From Anaerolineaceae bacterium UBA5311 (GTDB lineage Bacteria; Chloroflexota; Anaerolineae; Anaerolineales; Anaerolineaceae): a stretch of DNA of 19,460 bases. The translations under genes were made by a program, and so were the position numbers. Where the stretch lies: positions 12,341 through 31,800 of the forward strand of contig DHRN01000035.1 in the NCBI GenBank assembly GCA_002411175.1, in the 5' to 3' direction. This document shows, one piece after another, positions 1-7,182 of the stretch (its first letter is position 1; every line of letters starts with the position of its first letter). The notes beneath the pieces were generated by a model. The model had not been told where the DNA came from. It saw only the letters and a list, made by a program, of their open reading frames with translations, and ran no database searches.

Positions 1-389
1 CCTCTAAAGAGGGGGTCGTTGTCCCGCTCCCCGCAGCCCGCTCCCTGTTTCCTGTCATCCTGAACGACTGAGTCTTTGTCATCCTGAACGAAGTGACACA
101 CAGTGTACTTTGTAAGGATCTTAACATTTCAATCACAACGACTTTTCCATTCCAAAGTAAAGATTCTTCGCAAAAGAGGCTCAGAATGACAGTCCGTTTG
201 TCGAACAAATTTCCTCACCCCCTTTAATTCCCCCTCTAAAGAGGGGGTCGTGGTTTCACCCCGCTCCCTGTAAACCTGTACGAAGTGACGCACGGTCTAC
301 TACGTAAGGATCTTGCCTTTTCATCCACAACGATTGTTCATTGGCAATTTAGATACCTGGCAACAGCACCTCAGGGCGACAGGTTGTGA
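1..389. repeat. Intergenic repeat cluster, no gene seen
   Basis: No convincing coding region lies here. Two copies of the 19-mer cctctaaagagggggtcgt occur at 1-19 and 233-251. The second sits in a near-perfect palindrome at 230-247 (8-bp arms, 2-bp centre). A structured repeat at 78-190 begins gtcatcctga and ends tcagaatgac, which is its imperfect inverse (9 of 10 positions). A degenerate relative follows at 281-380, sharing cgaagtgac, aaggatctt and the ccacaacga core. A short extra copy of gtcatcctgaacga is at 54-67. Relatives occur at 1314, 2430 and 19097, so this is a dispersed intergenic family rather than a unique site. Confidence 0.75.
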
Positions 390-1079
390 TTAGAACAACG
401 TCTCCTGAGATGGTTCGACCAAATGCTCCCCCTGATTTTGGGGGCTGTTGACTTCGCGGCTGACCTGTATCCGGCTGAGGCTGCCGGCTGGCAGAGGCTT
501 GAGCATGGATTGCAAGGCGAGCGGATTGTCAACTTCCAGCCAGTCCCACATCACTTCTTTCCGTAAAACCACCGGCATACGGGGGTGGATCGGCTTGACA
601 TCTTCATTGGCTTCCGTGGTAATCAGAGTGCAGCTGGTCAACCCGGGCAGCCCGGGCATCGAAGAAACCCCTTTGGGTTCCCAATCGTCCCACAACCCTG
701 CAAAGGCGAAAGGTTCGCCATTTTCAAGCTGGAAGTAAAAGGGCGTCGAAAGCTTGCCATCCTTGCGCCACTCGTAAAAGCCGTCGGCGAGGATCAGGCA
801 GCGTTTATTTTTGAAAGAGTTGCGGTAGGACGGTTTTTCAGCAACCGTCTCAGCACGGGCGTTGATCATTTTATAGCCAATTGATGGGTCCTTAGCCCAA
901 AATGGAACCAAACCCCATTTCATCCAGACAACATCCCGGCTCTCAGGGAAGGGTACCGTTGGCACATCCTGGGAAGGCGCGATGTTATAACGCTTCTCCC
1001 AATCCAGCGGCATTTGCCCCAGCGCCAGCCGCGTGCGCAGGTCTTCAGAATCAATCGCCATAGTAAATCGTCCGCACAT
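390..1079 (-). CDS. SRAP-domain protein (YedK/HMCES family), abasic-site DNA-protein crosslinker
   Basis: SRAP proteins covalently trap abasic sites in single-stranded DNA through the N-terminal cysteine exposed when Met1 is removed. The 229-residue product starts M-C-G-R-F, and the family's active-site residues are visible: Cys2, Asn73 in MINARAE, Glu103 in GFYEW and His165 in IHPRMP. The reading frame is open upstream to 1253, but I chose the ATG at 1079. It alone puts Cys at position 2, has an SD-like GGAG just upstream, and lies about 12 nt from the start predicted by a perfect TATAAT at 1098-1103 on the minus strand. Length is normal for the family (about 220-230). The gene is monocistronic, divergent from the L25 gene, and ends directly beside repeat DNA. 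Family assignment is firm; the physiological role is inferred from family knowledge. Confidence 0.95.
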   Translation of the reverse strand: MCGRFTMAIDSEDLRTRLALGQMPLDWEKRYNIAPSQDVPTVPFPESRDVVWMKWGLVPFWAKDPSIGYKMINARAETVAEKPSYRNSFKNKRCLILADGFYEWRKDGKLSTPFYFQLENGEPFAFAGLWDDWEPKGVSSMPGLPGLTSCTLITTEANEDVKPIHPRMPVVLRKEVMWDWLEVDNPLALQSMLKPLPAGSLSRIQVSREVNSPQNQGEHLVEPSQETLF

Positions 1080-1097
1080 AATTGCTCCGTTGAGTTG

Positions 1098-1103
1098 ATT
1101 ATA
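1098..1103 (-). promoter_or_regulatory. -10 box of the SRAP gene
   Basis: The minus strand reads TATAAT here, a perfect -10 hexamer about 19 bp upstream of the SRAP ATG. No good -35 is visible at 16-18 bp spacing, so the promoter is only partly supported. It lies inside the upstream extension of the reading frame, which argues against the longer start. Confidence 0.5.
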
Positions 1104-1313
1104 CAAAATTCTAAACAATTTTGAAATACAATTCTGGATACATGCGCGGAGATGAATATACGTTCTATTGGGTTGATTCGTCTGCCCTAAGCGCCGGTAA
1201 CTATTCTCTGTTTCTTCTCTTTCGTAAGTCAATTTGTTGTAGAACGACTTCATTTTGAACCAATGTCCGGGAAATGCTGACAGCTTTTACTCTCAGCTAT
1301 GCGCATTAATCCT

Positions 1314-1408
1314 GTCATCCTGAGCATCTTTTACGCAGTACTCTTCGAGTGCGAAGAATCTTGACTTTTCAACCACAACAAGTGTTCATTTGCAGGATTA
1401 AGATCCTT
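1314..1408. repeat. Dispersed intergenic repeat copy
   Basis: This stretch begins gtcatcctgagcatctttt and continues through gcgaagaatctt, an AT-rich core resembling ttcaaccacaac, and aagatcctt. The same order of words is seen at 78-190. The right end has diverged and no clean tcagaatgac boundary remains. A small 7-bp hairpin (aaaagat/atctttt, 5-nt loop) follows at 1451-1469. The whole gap 1254-1522 holds nothing that looks coding. Confidence 0.6.
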
Positions 1409-1522
1409 ATGTTGTACACTTATCAGGCACGCTGTAGGTTGTGTCACTCCAAAAGATGTAGGATCTTTTCTTATAAGTGGCTCTTTTCACAATTGAAACA
1501 GCAGCTATTTACAAAAAAATAA

Positions 1523-1551
1523 TTGACTATTTTTAACTCAACGGGTATCAT
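1523..1551 (+). promoter_or_regulatory. Sigma-70-type promoter of the L25 gene
   Basis: TTGACT at 1523-1528 and TATCAT at 1546-1551 are separated by exactly 17 bp, each close to consensus. The predicted transcript would start near 1558, giving a leader of roughly 70 nt before the ATG at 1631. Nothing else in the gap 1254-1630 competes as a promoter. Confidence 0.75.
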
Positions 1552-1585
1552 TATCAGTCGCCAGCAAACCAGCTGGTAAATTTAT

Positions 1586-1626
1586 GGGCGAGGGTAACCT
1601 GAAACAAGGTGAGAGGCGCCCGGAGG
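1586..1626 (+). promoter_or_regulatory. Foldable 5' leader of the L25 gene with Shine-Dalgarno
   Basis: Inside the predicted leader, gggcg at 1586-1590 can pair with cgccc at 1617-1621, and acct at 1597-1600 with aggt at 1607-1610. This two-tier stem ends directly before the strong Shine-Dalgarno GGAGG at 1622-1626. It could affect ribosome access, but the pairings are short and function is unproven. Confidence 0.35.
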
Positions 1627-1630
1627 AAAA

Positions 1631-2287
1631 ATGACTACACATAGCGACGAAATTATTATCAAAGTTGAAAAACGCAGCACCACTGGTAAGCAAGTTAGCC
1701 AGCTGCGCCGGCAGGGCATCCTGCCCGCGGTGGTTTATGGCTACAAAGTGGATTCTTATCCAATTCAGATGGAAAAGCACTCCACCACGCTGTTGATGAA
1801 ACGCATCACTCCCACCACGCTGGTCTCTTTGGACCTGGGCGGCAAGAAAACAAAGGCTATCGTGCGCGACCGCAATTACGACGTCGTCACCGGCGAATTG
1901 CTGCACCTCGATTTCCTGGCAATTTCGATGACCGAAAAACTGAAGGCAAATGTTGCCATCGAACTGACTGGCGAAGCTCCTGTTTTATCCGAAGTGCCCG
2001 GATCATTGGTTAATCAGATTCTTACCGAACTGGAAGTTGAAGCGCTGCCTAATGACATGCCCGAGCGCATCGAGGTTGACCTCACTGGTCTCGAAACCAC
2101 TGAAGATTTAATCACCGTCGCAGATTTGAACCTGGACGACAAAATCACCATACTGACGGATGAAGCAGAAGTTATCGTTTCGATCGGTTACGTGGCTGAA
2201 GAGGAAGAACCCGAGGAGCTCGAAGAACAAATTTCGATTGAGCCTGAGGTTATGGAAAAAGGCAAGAAGGAAGAAGACGAAGAGTAA
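1631..2287 (+). CDS. rplY: 50S ribosomal protein L25/general stress protein Ctc
   Basis: The 218-residue product matches the long (Ctc/TL5) form of L25, which binds 5S rRNA on the large ribosomal subunit. The N-terminal L25 domain (about 1-95) contains RRQGILPAVVYG and the DRNYDVVTGELLHLDF segment typical of the family. The C-terminal TL5/Ctc beta domain runs from about 100 to 190 (LTGEAPVLSEVPG, LNQILTELEVEALPNDMPE-like text). The tail is very acidic, rich in Glu with a few Lys, as in many long L25 proteins. The ATG is fixed by GGAGG five bases upstream and by the conserved N-terminus. Peptidyl-tRNA hydrolase, a common neighbour of this gene, is absent. It stands alone between its own promoter and a strong terminator. 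Confidence 0.95.
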   Translation: MTTHSDEIIIKVEKRSTTGKQVSQLRRQGILPAVVYGYKVDSYPIQMEKHSTTLLMKRITPTTLVSLDLGGKKTKAIVRDRNYDVVTGELLHLDFLAISMTEKLKANVAIELTGEAPVLSEVPGSLVNQILTELEVEALPNDMPERIEVDLTGLETTEDLITVADLNLDDKITILTDEAEVIVSIGYVAEEEEPEELEEQISIEPEVMEKGKKEEDEE

Positions 2288-2315
2288 TCCTTTTTTCCAA
2301 CACTATTCTGCAAAT

Positions 2316-2345
2316 AAAAAAACCTGTCCATGGACAGGTTTTTTT
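2316..2345 (+). terminator. Rho-independent terminator after the L25 gene (possibly bidirectional)
   Basis: A perfect 20-bp palindrome at 2321-2340 (aacctgtc arms around catg) is preceded by a run of A and followed by a run of T (2339-2345). It lies 28 bp after the L25 stop. The A-run on the other side would let it also terminate minus-strand transcripts coming from the Nudix gene. Confidence 0.9.
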
Positions 2346-2429
2346 GGTTGTATCGAACCCTCGTGGCTGGTTCTGTGTGAAGCCGGACGGTCGGGATATC
2401 AACTCGTTCTTCCCTTGCCCTACGGATTT

Positions 2430-2554
2430 GTCATCCTGAGCATCTATTGCAAAGCATCTTTCCACTCCCACGGGCAAGATTCGTAGACAGCACACTTCGA
2501 GCCATATCGTCCCAACAGATTGTTTATTGGTACATTCTGAGAAACCAGAATGAC
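2430..2554. repeat. Dispersed intergenic repeat copy
   Basis: The element starts gtcatcctgagcatct, as at 1314, and ends ccagaatgac, as the element at 78-190 does, so the boundaries form an imperfect inverted repeat. Near its right end cattctg (2533-2539) and cagaatg (2546-2552) form a 7-bp hairpin with a 6-nt loop. Short ORFs across the gap 2346-2653 are low-complexity translations of this repeat and are not believable genes. Confidence 0.6.
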
Positions 2555-2653
2555 AATCCAAGCAAAACTAAGCATGACCAGCAGTCTCATTCCAACCGAC
2601 CAGCTATTCAGATAAGGCTATTAATAAAACTGTTCACGATACGATTTGGGTGG

Positions 2654-3256
2654 TCACAAGTCGAGCAGATTTAACAGCTCCACTGTCATGGTAGCAGTGG
2701 CACCCCAGACGGTTTCGCCATCATAGGGCTTAAAATAGACTGCATCAAAATCCCTGCCAAGGTGGGTGTGCACGCGGAAATAGCGATTCTGCTTATCCGC
2801 GAGCCATTGGATCGGGATCGAAAAAACACGATCAACCTCATCAGGATTAACCGTCAGAGGGGTAGGCCATTCACAAACCCCCACCACAGGGGTTACTTTG
2901 AAGCGAGTGACCATGTCCATATCTGCCAGGCAGCCCAAAACGGTTACCACACGGGGATTGAGACCGATCTCTTCCTGGGATTCACGCAGTGCGGTGGCGA
3001 CGATGTCCGGGTCCTGGGGTTCCCGTGAGCCGCCGGGAAACGAGACCTGCCCGCTGTGATCGTGCAGCAAACTCGAGCGCAGCGTGTAAATAAGGTGCCA
3101 GTGGTGATCCCTGCGGATCAGGGGCATCAAAACAGCGGCAGGTACCTGGCGTTCATCTTGTGGGTGGAGGTTTTGAAACTCCCGCAAACTGCCTCCGGCT
3201 GCATGCCGGGCAAGGCGTTCTGGCAAGTCGCCCGGAAGGTCCACAAAGGGGCTCAA
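2654..3256 (-). CDS. Nudix hydrolase of the CoA pyrophosphatase (NudL-like) type
   Basis: The 200-residue protein carries the CoA-pyrophosphatase signature RSSLLHDHSGQVSFPGG (60-76) followed by the Nudix core ALRESQEEIGL (89-99), whose glutamates bind the catalytic divalent metal. Enzymes of this branch hydrolyse CoA or its derivatives to 3',5'-ADP and phosphopantetheine. Exact substrate here is inferred. The first Nudix glutamate is shifted or replaced, which is also usual for the NudL branch. The start is TTG at 3256. It overlaps the TGA of trmI as TTGA and has a strong GGAGG at 3261-3265, four bases away, so translation is probably coupled. It is the last gene of the three-gene minus-strand cluster 2654-4373. 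Confidence 0.88.
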   Translation of the reverse strand: MSPFVDLPGDLPERLARHAAGGSLREFQNLHPQDERQVPAAVLMPLIRRDHHWHLIYTLRSSLLHDHSGQVSFPGGSREPQDPDIVATALRESQEEIGLNPRVVTVLGCLADMDMVTRFKVTPVVGVCEWPTPLTVNPDEVDRVFSIPIQWLADKQNRYFRVHTHLGRDFDAVYFKPYDGETVWGATATMTVELLNLLDL

Positions 3257-4092
3257 TTTTCCTCCGCAGCAGGCTGATTTTCTTCTGTTTCCAGACCAGG
3301 TTCGTGGACAAAACGGGCAAAAACAAGGTAGCCTGTGTGCGCAACCATGCGATCAACCGGTCTGATTTTAGCCCAGTCGCTTTTGTAATGGCGCAGTAAA
3401 ATTTCGCAGACATCGATAAACGCGAAGGTGCTCTGTGAGAGTGCTCTCAGCAGGATCTCAACCTGGTTCACAGTTGGCAGCAAGGTGGCAAACGAACCGC
3501 CGGCTTTCAAACTGGCTGCAACCTCGTCGAGGTAATCATATGGATTGGGAAGGTCGAGGAAAATGGCATCGAGGTTTCGCTCTGCAAAACCATCTTTGGC
3601 TTCGCCAAGGTTAAATTCCACCCGCTCAGCCAATCCGAAGAGATTCAAGTTTTTCTTTGCCAGGGTTTGCACCTCGGGATTGCGTTCGTAGGAATAAACC
3701 TTGCCTTCGCTGCCAACCAGGTATGCCAGAACTGCGGTCAACCCTCCCGACCCGCCCCCGCACTCCAAAACGCGCGTGCCAGCGCCAACGCTGAGACGCA
3801 AGACGATGTAGCCGATATCCTTGGGATACATGATCTGGGTGGTTCGCTTCAGATTTTGCACCAAATCTGTGATGCCAGGCTGCAGGACGAAAAACGGGTT
3901 GCCAGTATGAGAGGTGAGCTTGATACCCCAGGGTTGACCGATGATATCGTCGTGCCTGATCACGCCGCGATGAGTTTGCAGAACCTCCCCCGGTTTCATA
4001 ACCAGGAGGTGGCTTTTGTGCGTGCTGCCATGAAGTTGAACCAAATCACCGGGCTGGACGAGATTGACCTGGTCTGAAGCACCATTGTTCAT
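3253..4092 (-). CDS. trmI: tRNA (adenine-58-N1)-methyltransferase, TrmI type
   Basis: TrmI transfers a methyl group from SAM to N1 of A58 in the tRNA T-loop, stabilising tRNA. The 279-residue product has the short N-terminal beta domain (about 10-70) with PGDLVQLHG and the linker MYPKDIGYIVL (88-98). The Rossmann-type methyltransferase fold follows: motif I VLECGGGSGGL (108-118), an acidic SAM-ribose ligand in YSYER (E136), and catalytic-loop FLDLPNPYDYL (D180). Family proteins usually read GxGSG in motif I, and GGGSGG fits. The ATG at 4092 has AAGGA about six bases upstream and overlaps the stop of the preceding gene as ATGA. The last 20 residues are Glu-rich and not part of the fold. Confidence 0.93.
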   Translation of the reverse strand: MNNGASDQVNLVQPGDLVQLHGSTHKSHLLVMKPGEVLQTHRGVIRHDDIIGQPWGIKLTSHTGNPFFVLQPGITDLVQNLKRTTQIMYPKDIGYIVLRLSVGAGTRVLECGGGSGGLTAVLAYLVGSEGKVYSYERNPEVQTLAKKNLNLFGLAERVEFNLGEAKDGFAERNLDAIFLDLPNPYDYLDEVAASLKAGGSFATLLPTVNQVEILLRALSQSTFAFIDVCEILLRHYKSDWAKIRPVDRMVAHTGYLVFARFVHEPGLETEENQPAAEEN

Positions 4093-4373
4093 AGATTATC
4101 CTTCGATGAGAGATTGGGTTCAATCCGACCAATCCAATGACCCAAAAAGAGAAAGAGCGCGCTGCCAATGATGCCGCCTGCCAGGTTGACCGATCCGATA
4201 TTGATCAAACTGAGACCGAGATTGTTGGCAACCAAATGCCCAATTAGAAAACCAACCCAGCTTAGCAGCAGGTAAAGCAAAAGCCGACCTATTCCCCCAT
4301 CTTTCCATAAATGAAAAAGCGCCCCCATTAAAGTTGCCAGGATGAAGCCAAACAAGTAGGAAGATGTATTCAT
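4089..4373 (-). CDS. Small membrane protein of unknown function
   Basis: I do not recognise this 94-residue protein. Three hydrophobic segments are visible: about 5-22 (YLFGFILATLMGALFHLW), about 29-52 (LLLYLLLSWVGFLIGH...) and about 60-80 (LAGGIIGSALFLFLGHW). A short polar tail ends in a stop that overlaps the trmI ATG. I chose the ATG at 4373. The frame extends upstream to a TTG at 4427, but the added residues are cysteine- and arginine-rich and look non-native. No strong Shine-Dalgarno precedes either start. As first gene of the trmI-Nudix cluster it may be translationally coupled to tRNA modification, but there is no mechanistic clue. Confidence 0.65.
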   Translation of the reverse strand: MNTSSYLFGFILATLMGALFHLWKDGGIGRLLLYLLLSWVGFLIGHLVANNLGLSLINIGSVNLAGGIIGSALFLFLGHWIGRIEPNLSSKDNL

Positions 4374-4463
4374 TCTTTGATCATCTCTTCGTTGAATTTG
4401 CACACATGCACACATTTCCGGGCGCAAGGTTGCAGAAAACTCCGACTCATGGAAGTTTGTTCA

Positions 4464-4473
4464 ATGATATCAT
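4464..4473. promoter_or_regulatory. 10-bp palindrome between divergent genes
   Basis: atgatatcat is a perfect palindrome in the 138-bp spacer between the small membrane protein gene (minus) and tatD (plus), 38 bp before the tatD start. It could be an operator or chance. No clear -35/-10 pair for either gene could be placed around it. Confidence 0.2.
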
Positions 4474-4511
4474 GATTCAGCAGCCGCTAACCCGCCTGGA
4501 GGTAAAATTGA

Positions 4512-5315
4512 ATGATGAACTATTCAGACACGCATACACATTTGGATTTTGACAATTTTGACCAGGACCGACCGAAGGTGATAACGCGGGCAAAAGAGGC
4601 TGGGTTGGTCTTTGTGATCAATATCGGCATTGACCTGCAAACTTCGCAGCGCTCGATCGAGTTAACACGCGAATTTCCAGGATTCATTTATGCCGCGGTT
4701 GGTGTGCATCCAAACTATTCCAGTGATTTTGATTTGGAGACCCTCAAAAGAGTAGAAACACTCGCATCGCAGCCCGGAGCTGTCGCCATCGGTGAGATCG
4801 GGTTGGATTATTATCGCGATTACGCCACGCCAGCTCAGCAAAAAGTTGCCCTCCTCGCCCAGCTGGAGCTGGCGCAGCGTTTACAGCTGCCAATTGTCAT
4901 CCACGAGCGAGCCTCCGCGCATGAATTGGCGCCTATACTGTCTCAATGGCAGGCTGAGTTGCCTTTGGAGAGCGCGATAAAGCATCGACCCGGCGTGATG
5001 CATGCCTACGGGGGCGGTTTGGAATATGTCCCAATGCTGCTGGAGGCTGGTTTTAATTTTGGCATCGGCGGACCGGTCACTTATAAAAACGCAGAAGAGA
5101 AGCGGGAGCTGGTAAGGATGCTGCCGATGGAGCGGATGCTGCTGGAGACGGATTGCCCGTTTATGCCTCCGCAGGCACAGCGGGGTAAGCGGAATGAGCC
5201 GGGTTTTATCCCGATGATTGCCGCTAAGATTGCGGATTTGCGCGGGGTTACGGCTGAGGAAGTTGGCGAACAGCTAACGGGGAACGCGAAGAGGCTGTTT
5301 AATATAGCTAATTGA
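4512..5315 (+). CDS. tatD: TatD-family metal-dependent hydrolase (DNase)
   Basis: TatD proteins are TIM-barrel, divalent-metal phosphodiesterases with 3'-5' exonuclease activity on single-stranded DNA or RNA. The 267-residue product has the full metal-ligand set: H8 and H10 in DTHTHLD, E95 in GEIGLDYY, H131 in VIHER, H164 in VMHAYGG and D214 in LETDCPFM. Length is typical (about 255-265). Two adjacent ATGs (4512, 4515) follow GGAGG at 4498-4502. Spacing slightly favours the first, and the conserved N-terminus is compatible with either. Many TatD proteins read HCF where this has HAY, a small variation. The gene is monocistronic, divergent from the trmI cluster. A T9 run follows at 5328-5336 without a clear stem. 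Confidence 0.93.
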   Translation: MMNYSDTHTHLDFDNFDQDRPKVITRAKEAGLVFVINIGIDLQTSQRSIELTREFPGFIYAAVGVHPNYSSDFDLETLKRVETLASQPGAVAIGEIGLDYYRDYATPAQQKVALLAQLELAQRLQLPIVIHERASAHELAPILSQWQAELPLESAIKHRPGVMHAYGGGLEYVPMLLEAGFNFGIGGPVTYKNAEEKRELVRMLPMERMLLETDCPFMPPQAQRGKRNEPGFIPMIAAKIADLRGVTAEEVGEQLTGNAKRLFNIAN

Positions 5316-5611
5316 TGATATCTTTAATTTTTTTTTGTGATGGTTTGCTGTAAGGCTTGCTGAGATACTATTTTGGCTGGGGATGCAGGACCTGAGTTTC
5401 TCACTTTAGTGTCCTGAAAAACACACTCTTCCTCGTTGAAATCTGGCTTTTGATGGAAAATAAGAAACTATGCCGGAAGGGGCTTGACCCCTTCCGGCGA
5501 AGCCAGCCTTTCGCAGGGAACACGGCTTGTCCCGTTCCGGTTTTGGTGTATTGGTTGTAGGTTTTTGGGAAGGGGTCAAGAACAGCTCGCCCCACATTCT
5601 TATAAAAAACC
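5316..5611. other. Palindrome-rich spacer without genes
   Basis: The spacer sits between the convergent tatD and response regulator genes. Short ORFs on both strands are Ser/Arg/Gly-rich and lack ribosome binding sites, so I reject them. It contains the T9 run at 5328-5336, an imperfect hairpin at 5408-5425, the strong hairpin at 5472-5498 and a partial echo of it (ggaaggggtcaag) near 5568-5580. Confidence 0.6.
5472..5498 (-). terminator. Strong 11-bp hairpin, probable end of the minus-strand signalling operon
   Basis: gccggaagggg (5472-5482) and ccccttccggc (5488-5498) are perfect inverse arms around a 5-nt loop. Read on the minus strand, the 3' side continues as atagtttcttatttt, a broken T-rich tract, so it may terminate the operon ending at 5612. 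The tract is imperfect and the stem resembles a REP-like repeat, so the terminator role is uncertain. Confidence 0.5.
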
Positions 5612-6316
5612 TTAACGCTTATAATCGACGAAGCGATAACCGACGCCGCGCTCAGTTAATATATATTTTGGATTGGAGGGGTCGACTTCCAGCTTTTTGC
5701 GCAGGTAATTAATATACAAACGCACATAATGTGGTTCGTTTTCGTACTCGTAACCCCAAACCTTGTTCAAAATTTGATCGTGTGTAAGCACCCAGCCAGC
5801 GTTTTGAACCAGGTGGTACAAAAGACGATATTCCGTCGGGCGCAACTGCACCAGCTCGCCCTCCACCCAAACCTCATGGCGGTCAAAATCGATGGTCAGG
5901 TGGTCATCCACGACGATGCGACCGGATTCTTCGTCCTGGTTGAAACTGCCCCGACGCAAAACTGCCTTAATCCGGCTGGTCAATTCCCTTGGGCTGAAAG
6001 GTTTGGTGACATAATCATCCGCCCCAAGCTCAAGTCCTTTGACGATGTCGCTTTCTTCTCCCTTGGCTGTCAGCATGATTACCGGAGTCCCGCCAATTTC
6101 CCGAATCATTTTTAATACAGAAAATCCGTCAAAATCGGGCATCATTACATCGAGCAAAACCAGGTCTGGCAGCGTGGTGCGCAGTTTTTCCATCGCTTCG
6201 GCGCCATTATTGGCTTCGACCACCTCAAAACCATCCTGTTGAAGATTGAGCCGGATGATTTTCACCAAACCTTTTTCATCATCTACAACTAAAATTCGCT
6301 TTTTACTGGTTTCCAT
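5612..6316 (-). CDS. OmpR/PhoB-family response regulator (KdpE-like)
   Basis: This 234-residue DNA-binding regulator has a receiver domain (about 7-120) with acidic pocket D12/D13, phospho-acceptor D56 in LLDVMMP, T83 and K105 in TKPFSPREL. A winged-helix effector domain follows (about 138-232) with LRPTEYRLLYHL, VLTHDQILNKVWG and the C-terminal TERGVGYRF hairpin. The effector resembles KdpE-type regulators, but no kdp genes are nearby. No histidine kinase is adjacent, so it is an orphan regulator within this window. The ATG at 6316 has AGGAG four bases upstream and lies 7 bp after the PP2C stop, so the two are almost certainly co-transcribed. Whether it is phosphorylated by a distant kinase or influenced by the PP2C enzyme cannot be told. 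Confidence 0.95.
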   Translation of the reverse strand: METSKKRILVVDDEKGLVKIIRLNLQQDGFEVVEANNGAEAMEKLRTTLPDLVLLDVMMPDFDGFSVLKMIREIGGTPVIMLTAKGEESDIVKGLELGADDYVTKPFSPRELTSRIKAVLRRGSFNQDEESGRIVVDDHLTIDFDRHEVWVEGELVQLRPTEYRLLYHLVQNAGWVLTHDQILNKVWGYEYENEPHYVRLYINYLRKKLEVDPSNPKYILTERGVGYRFVDYKR

Positions 6317-6323
6317 AATTCTC

Positions 6324-7154
6324 CTAAAAAAAATCCACTACGATGACGGTGATATTATCTGTCCCGCCGGCGTCATTTGCCAGCTTGCACAAACGTTCAG
6401 CCCGGTTTTCGATTTGGGTATTTTCCCGGACTATTTCGAGCAGCTTTTTCTCACCCACCAGACCCCACAAACCATCTGTACAAACCACGAGATGCCCCGG
6501 TTTTTCCAACTGCTGATAGCCAACGTCAACCTTGAACCCGTCTGTCTGACCTAATGCCCGGTAGAGAACGTTTTTCTGAGGATGGATCTCTGCTTCATCA
6601 GGGCTGATCTGACCGAGATCGACCAAACGCTGTACCAGCGAATGATCCCTGGTCAGAACTTTTGCATGACCTTGTTCTGCAACCAGGTAAAGCCGCGAAT
6701 CTCCGACGTGGGCGAAATATAGATCCCGGTCAATCACCAGCGCAGCGGTGAGCGTGGAACCACCGCCCTTAACAGTATCGAGGACTGCCTGTTGAGCAAC
6801 AATGAAGGCTTGTTCGAGTGTTACCTGGATTTCGTCAGGGTCAAACGATTCGCGGTCTCCCAATTTGACGGGATCGAGCGTTTCAACAAAGTTTTGGATG
6901 GCAGTCGAGCTCGCCAATTCCCCGTTGGTATGACCGCCCATGCCATCCGCAGCCGCGAACAAACCAATTCGATGGTTTTGTTCACATGATCCTTGCTGCA
7001 AAACCAGGCATAAGGCGGCATCTTCCATGTGATCGCGGGTGAGACCAACAGATTGGGACAAGGCAGCTTTAACCACAATTGGCTGACCATCCTGGAAGCT
7101 TTCGGGAAGGCTATTATCTGATTTCGGTTTTATTTTTCGTCCAAGTAATCTCAA
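6324..7154 (-). CDS. PP2C-family (PPM) Ser/Thr protein phosphatase
   Basis: This is a 276-residue metal-dependent phosphatase of the Stp1/PrpC type, which removes phosphate from Ser/Thr residues and often antagonises Hanks-type kinases. Visible motifs are RDHMEDA (40-46, E44/D45), AADGMGGH (68-75, metal-binding D70), GGSTLTAAL (131-139), HVGDSRLY (149-156), LTRDHSLV (167-174), CTDGLW (225-230) and GGTDNITVIVV (263-273, D266). The usual Asn in the first motif (NEDA) is Met here. The start is TTG at 7154 with GGTGG five bases upstream. The first in-frame ATG is inside the catalytic core, so it cannot be the start. The N-terminal 25 residues are polar, so the enzyme is cytoplasmic. No Ser/Thr kinase gene lies in the window. 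Confidence 0.93.
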   Translation of the reverse strand: MRLLGRKIKPKSDNSLPESFQDGQPIVVKAALSQSVGLTRDHMEDAALCLVLQQGSCEQNHRIGLFAAADGMGGHTNGELASSTAIQNFVETLDPVKLGDRESFDPDEIQVTLEQAFIVAQQAVLDTVKGGGSTLTAALVIDRDLYFAHVGDSRLYLVAEQGHAKVLTRDHSLVQRLVDLGQISPDEAEIHPQKNVLYRALGQTDGFKVDVGYQQLEKPGHLVVCTDGLWGLVGEKKLLEIVRENTQIENRAERLCKLANDAGGTDNITVIVVDFF

Positions 7155-7182
7155 ATTTCCACCACCAATTTTTAGTCAAGTC

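Noticed and set aside
1080..1253. 58-residue N-terminal extension of the SRAP reading frame
   Set aside because: It would bury the catalytic Cys2, and a TATAAT box lies inside it. The internal ATG with a ribosome binding site is the better start.
5401..5597. Two overlapping minus-strand ORFs of about 64 codons in the tatD-regulator spacer
   Set aside because: They run through the strong hairpin, have biased Ser/Arg/Gly composition and no credible ribosome binding site.
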